DNA of 24,950 nt. Source: a virus. Location of the stretch: the IMG/VR virus record IMGVR_UViG_3300009502_002390, positions 1 through 24,950 of that record. The stretch is one strand, 5' to 3'. Every line of letters starts with the position of its first letter. Within the stretch, counting starts at the first letter, position 1. A model generated the notes under the pieces. It made no database searches and was not told the origin of the DNA. It was given only the letters and a program-made list of their open reading frames with translations. Both the position numbers and the translations under genes were made by a program. Below, piece by piece: positions 21,828-24,950 of this stretch.

Positions 21828-23412
21828 AATTAATTCATATTTATTTGCACCGCAATCATAGATTTTATAAATACTTTTAATTTTTTCGTATCTAATTTTA
21901 TTTTTTGGTGAACGAAACATTCTATTTATTTCATTAGTTTCAAAATAAAAATAATTAGGTTTTATCTTTTTTATTAAATTAAAACCTAATTTTATATATT
22001 GATCTTCATCGTCATATCTTCTATTAGAATAATAAATTATTGATTTAGGATTATAATTATCAATAAAATAACTAATTATGTTTTCTTCCGCCTTATTAAT
22101 TTTATAATTAAGTTTATTCGCAAATCTAATTATTTTATAGTTGTCGGCATTTTTATTAATTAATGACATTATTGATATCAATTCCTTGTTATAATATAAT
22201 CCGAAATTTAATGTTGAAGTAGTACAACCAAGTAAATGATTTGTTTTAAAAAAATTATTAATAAGGTCAATATCAATTATTTTTTTAATATTACAATCAC
22301 TTGCATTTATCTCTATTTCTAAAATATCTAATTTAGATTTAATTAGATTTAAAATGCAATCATATTTATTTATAATTTCATCTTCAAATATGTGAATTAA
22401 TTTAACGTCATTTTCTTTAGATAATATGGTTTTATTTAAATGATAATGTTTGTTTTTAAATTTTTCTGAATGCCAAAATAAACCGTCAATTTCAATACCT
22501 AATTTAAAGTCAGGTAAATAAATATCAATTTCTTTTCCATGTAAAATTGTTCGATTATTTAAAATATAGTTGATATTATGTTTTTTTAACATTAATATAA
22601 TATTATCTAAAATAGACGAATATGATTTTAATTTATTACATTTAGTACATATTTTATATTTATTAACAATTCTCGAAATTAAAAGTTTATTACTAATTGA
22701 AAAATCATCGTTACAAGTTTTACAATGAAAATGATATAAATTGGAATTATAATCATGTTTAATAAAAATAATATTATCATCTGTAATTTTATTAAGCATT
22801 CTTTTTATATTTGTTGCAGTGCCGTTTTCAGATGATTTTATTCTGTTTTCAATTACATGTGGAATATCGTTAATGTTAGAAACACCATATTTTTTTATTA
22901 TTGCTTTTTGACAATTATCTTTTATTTCTGTTGATTTCATTGGACTATCAACACCGTATGTCTTAATCAAACTGTTTTTAAATTTCTTTTTTATTTCTTC
23001 ATTTTTCATTGGACTATCGACACCAAACTTATTAATATATGATTTTCTTTTCTTTAATAATATTTACTTGATTATGACTATCAACACCATATTTCTTTCG
23101 ATTAAATAATATAACTTGGCTTTTATGCTCTTCGGAACTATTTAAACAATCAATTGAACAATATTTATTATGCCCTTTCGCTAATGTTTCAACAAATTTT
23201 AGATATTTTCCACAGTTTGGACATATAGGAACATTTTGTAGATCATTTATAAACAACCAAATCTTTTCTTTAAATGGTATTTCTTTTCTAATTGAATTAT
23301 TTATTATTTGTAAATATAATTCAATTTGATTTTTAGATAACCATTTTTCAGTAGTTTTACAACCGCATTTATTATCAATAAAGAAATATATTTTTGCTTC
23401 TTCTTTAGTCAT
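21822..23412 (-). pseudogene. Homing endonuclease 3, EDxHD-type, split by a frameshift
   Basis: Two frames make up one protein. 23412-23032 encodes 126 aa with a zinc ribbon (CPNCGKYLKF, then YCSIDC) and ends KKYGVDSHNQVNIIKEKKIIY-stop. The remainder continues in the next frame, where reading just before the ATG at 23009 gives KSYINKFGVDSPMK. Removing one A from GAAAATC near 23050 restores a single frame of about 530 aa. The second part (23009-21822, 395 aa) has KEIDIYLPDFKLGIEIDGLFWHS and LIHIFEDE (nuclease core), then a C-terminal GNAT-like domain common in these enzymes (NHLLGCTTSTLNFGLYYNKELISIMSLI and IIYYSNRRYDDEDQYIKLGF). The helix that normally holds the catalytic Glu reads SSILDNIILML, so that Glu seems missing. 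Probably decaying, or a homopolymer sequencing error. Confidence 0.8.
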
Positions 23413-23422
23413 ATATTATATA

Positions 23423-23461
23423 AATAATGTCACAAAAATATACTAAATTTGTGACATTATT
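23423..23461 (-). promoter_or_regulatory. 14-bp hairpin with internal promoter-like box in front of homing endonuclease 3
   Basis: Perfect inverted repeat AATAATGTCACAAA (23423-23436) / TTTGTGACATTATT (23448-23461) with an 11-nt loop. On the minus strand it lies between the tail tube stop (23485) and the endonuclease ATG (23412), ending 10 nt before that ATG. No U-run follows, so a simple intrinsic terminator is doubtful. On the minus strand TATTTTTG (23440-23433), matching TAnnTTTG, sits in the loop and second arm; no TTG is found at the -33 distance. It may occlude translation in read-through mRNA. Confidence 0.6.
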
Positions 23462-23484
23462 AAGTAAAAATAAATAATCTAATT

Positions 23485-23976
23485 TTACATGTTAAGAATA
23501 CATCTGTAAGGTTGTATTTCTAAAACTATGTTTGTTAAATCATCAGTTCCGTAATCATTCTCGCCAAAATCAATTGATGTAATCATGCATTGCTCCAAAA
23601 ACCATTTTTCGACTTCGATACCTGCAGGGTCTAATGCTTTTAAAAGAATATTTTTCGCATAACCAGCCTTATATCCCATTCTACCTGTCAATGATTCTGC
23701 ATGTAAACGAACCCACTCCATAAGTTGCTGTGACGAAGATGGACCGATTGGATCAAGGAATGTTATACTCATTGTATCCCAAAAATATCTACCCGAAACA
23801 TAGTTTTTTTCGTTCATAAACGGAATTTCAACCGAATTTATTTTCATCGAAGGTCTTTTAAATTTTTGTACCTTCCAAACTTCTATACCCAAATCATCCG
23901 CAAATTCTGCGAAAAATCTATTTACCCTCTTAGGTTCATATTCAAAGGGAATTCCCCTTACCATTTCATTTGCCAT
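23485..23976 (-). CDS. 19: Tail tube protein, T4 gp19-like
   Basis: 163 aa, the same length as T4 gp19. YEPKRVNRFFAEFADDLGIEVWKVQKFKRPSM (about 13-44) is the usual N-terminal 'P.R.NRF...F....GI..W.V....RP' pattern of the gp19 family. Then come a beta strand IPFMNEKNYVSGRYFWDTMSITFLDPIGPSSSQQLMEWVR (about 51-90), the helix with LTGRMGYKAGY, and a C-terminal WFLEQCMITSIDFGENDYGTDDLTNIVLEIQPYRC. It forms the inner tube through which DNA leaves. It is isolated from the other tail genes, flanked by two related homing endonucleases, and no host-type promoter was found (AATAAATAC lies just before its ATG). Confidence 0.83.
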   Translation of the reverse strand: MANEMVRGIPFEYEPKRVNRFFAEFADDLGIEVWKVQKFKRPSMKINSVEIPFMNEKNYVSGRYFWDTMSITFLDPIGPSSSQQLMEWVRLHAESLTGRMGYKAGYAKNILLKALDPAGIEVEKWFLEQCMITSIDFGENDYGTDDLTNIVLEIQPYRCILNM

Positions 23977-24017
23977 AGTATTTATTATTAATTTTTATTG
24001 TTTTATAATTATTTTTA

Positions 24018-24057
24018 TATAAATACTGCAAATAATAAAAATTAATTAATATCTTTA
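24018..24057 (+). promoter_or_regulatory. Possible promoter elements of homing endonuclease 4
   Basis: TATAAATA at 24018-24025 equals the T4 late-promoter box, and TATCTTTA at 24050-24057 differs in the last base from the Bacteroidetes -7 box. There is no TTG at the -33 position. Both lie in the 94-nt divergent gap with the tail tube gene; either could be chance. Confidence 0.3.
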
Positions 24058-24070
24058 CATTTTAAAGTAT

Positions 24071-24950
24071 ATGGAAGAAAATAAAAAAGAATTAATAGAA
24101 TATTTTATTAAAGATAATCAGTCAGGATATAAAACCAGAGAAAAATATGTGAAAAAACATATAATTGGTTTGGCTGGTAAAATAAATGAATACAATAATA
24201 AATTTTTTGATATTGATTTTCCGTTTACACAAAAACTTTATAATTATCTTTATGATATTACTGAAATTCCTAAGTGTGATAATTGTGGTAAATCAATTAA
24301 ATGGAGAGGAGTTTTCACAGAAGGTTATTTAAAAAATTGTTCAAAAGAATGTAAAAATCGTAGTAAATTAAGAGTTGAAAGAACTAAAATAACAAATATT
24401 GAAAAATATGGAGTAGACTCGGTTTTAAAATATGATAAATTTAAAGCAAAAAGATGGGAAACAATGAATAAAAAAATTGTTGAAAAATTTAAAAAACATG
24501 GATATAATATAATTGAAACAAATAAAACCACACTAAAAATAATACATCCTGATGGTCATATTTTTGAAGGAAATAGAAAGCTATTTTCAAATAGACTTAA
24601 TGACGGATTTGAAATATCAACCAAATTATTGCCATTAAAATCAATACGTTCCACATATGAATTAGAAATACAATTTTTTTTAAATTCGTTAAATATTAAA
24701 TATGTTATAGGAAGCAGAAAAATATTAAACAGAAAAGAAATTGACATTTATATTGAACCAAATAAATTGGGCGTTGAATTTGACGGATTATATTGGCATT
24801 CAAATTTATTTGTAACAAATAATTATCATCTAAATAAAACAGAAGAATGTGAAAAACTAGGCATTGAACTTATTCACATATTTGAAGACGAATGGATTAA
24901 TAAGAAAGAGATCATTAAATCAATGATTAAAATAAAATTAGGTATATATG
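24071..24950 (+). CDS. Homing endonuclease 4, EDxHD-type with zinc ribbon (partial, cut by window end)
   Basis: 293 codons visible, open to the end of the window. A zinc ribbon is formed by C69 and C72 (CDNCGK) with C90 and C94 (NCSKEC). KYGVDSVLK (about 112-120) is the YGVDS module shared with endonuclease 3. The nuclease core is intact so far: Glu in STYELEIQFFL (about 194-204), D225 in RKEIDIYI, VEFDGLYWHS with H243, and LIHIFEDEW (267-275). By comparison with endonuclease 3, about 200 more residues with the GNAT-like C-terminal domain should follow. The start is preceded by TATCTTTA (24050-24057), a near -7 box, and TATAAATA (24018-24025). It is divergent from the tail tube gene. Confidence 0.8.
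   Translation, partial: MEENKKELIEYFIKDNQSGYKTREKYVKKHIIGLAGKINEYNNKFFDIDFPFTQKLYNYLYDITEIPKCDNCGKSIKWRGVFTEGYLKNCSKECKNRSKLRVERTKITNIEKYGVDSVLKYDKFKAKRWETMNKKIVEKFKKHGYNIIETNKTTLKIIHPDGHIFEGNRKLFSNRLNDGFEISTKLLPLKSIRSTYELEIQFFLNSLNIKYVIGSRKILNRKEIDIYIEPNKLGVEFDGLYWHSNLFVTNNYHLNKTEECEKLGIELIHIFEDEWINKKEIIKSMIKIKLGIY

Noticed and set aside
24325-24747. Two minus-strand open frames near the window end
   Set aside because: They are antisense to homing endonuclease 4, whose zinc ribbon and nuclease motifs are clear on the plus strand.
1-24950. CRISPR arrays, rRNA, tRNA, insertion sequences and integrase genes
   Set aside because: None was seen: no regularly spaced repeats, no RNA-gene signatures, and no transposase or integrase motifs.

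Overview
The window is a stretch of a large, very AT-rich, T4-like contractile-tailed phage (myovirus), and the host is probably a member of the Bacteroidetes. The phage call rests on a tail tube protein (gp19-like, 163 aa), a gp5-like OB-fold hub/spike protein, a gp53-like wedge protein, a T4_baseplate-family protein, an 845-aa tape measure, PhoH, and a small sigma factor resembling T4 gp55. The host call rests on two promoters matching the Bacteroidetes consensus (TTG, 19-20 nt spacer, TAnnTTTG) at 2925-2955 (-) and 21004-21033 (+), and on the lack of strong Shine-Dalgarno sequences. TAA, TGA and TAG all end genes, so the standard bacterial code applies.

Layout. 21-2905 (-): four tightly packed glycosyltransferase genes behind their own host-type promoter. 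2969-10694 (-): a tail/baseplate block, in transcription order T4_baseplate-family protein, a 58-codon frame reached by a probable -1 frameshift, tape measure, a 475-nt non-coding gap with a candidate structured RNA, a 1081-aa baseplate protein with an OmpA-like segment, and the gp53-like protein. 10807-17687 (+): PhoH, homing endonuclease 1, a 92-aa unknown, homing endonuclease 2, a HAD-like protein, a GT-B and a GT-A glycosyltransferase, and the sigma factor, many with overlapping stop and start codons. 17748-21017 (+): a small unknown, a 440-aa protein, a small Pro/Gly-rich protein, a coiled-coil peptide and the gp5-like protein. 21051-21827 (+): a RecB/Cas4-type nuclease. 21822-23412 (-): a homing endonuclease broken by a frameshift. 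23485-23976 (-): the tail tube. 24071 to the end (+): a related homing endonuclease, cut by the window edge.

How it fits together. Tail genes lie in both directions around a divergent region at 10695-10806. Full-consensus host promoters were seen only before non-structural genes (glycosyltransferases, nuclease), which suggests host-polymerase transcription of those and gp55-like sigma control of virion genes. Six glycosyltransferases and a HAD-like protein imply that the phage glycosylates something (virion, DNA or host surface; the sequence does not say which). Four EDxHD/Vsr-like homing endonucleases of two architectures have invaded the region.

Most notable: a T9 run plus hairpin predicted to fuse the T4_baseplate-family protein to a short C-terminal extension just upstream of the tape measure, as in classical tail-assembly chaperones; a cloverleaf-like structure in the only long gap; an OmpA-like segment in a baseplate protein; and an endonuclease leader whose hairpin and internal promoter-like box resemble the control of T4 I-TevI.
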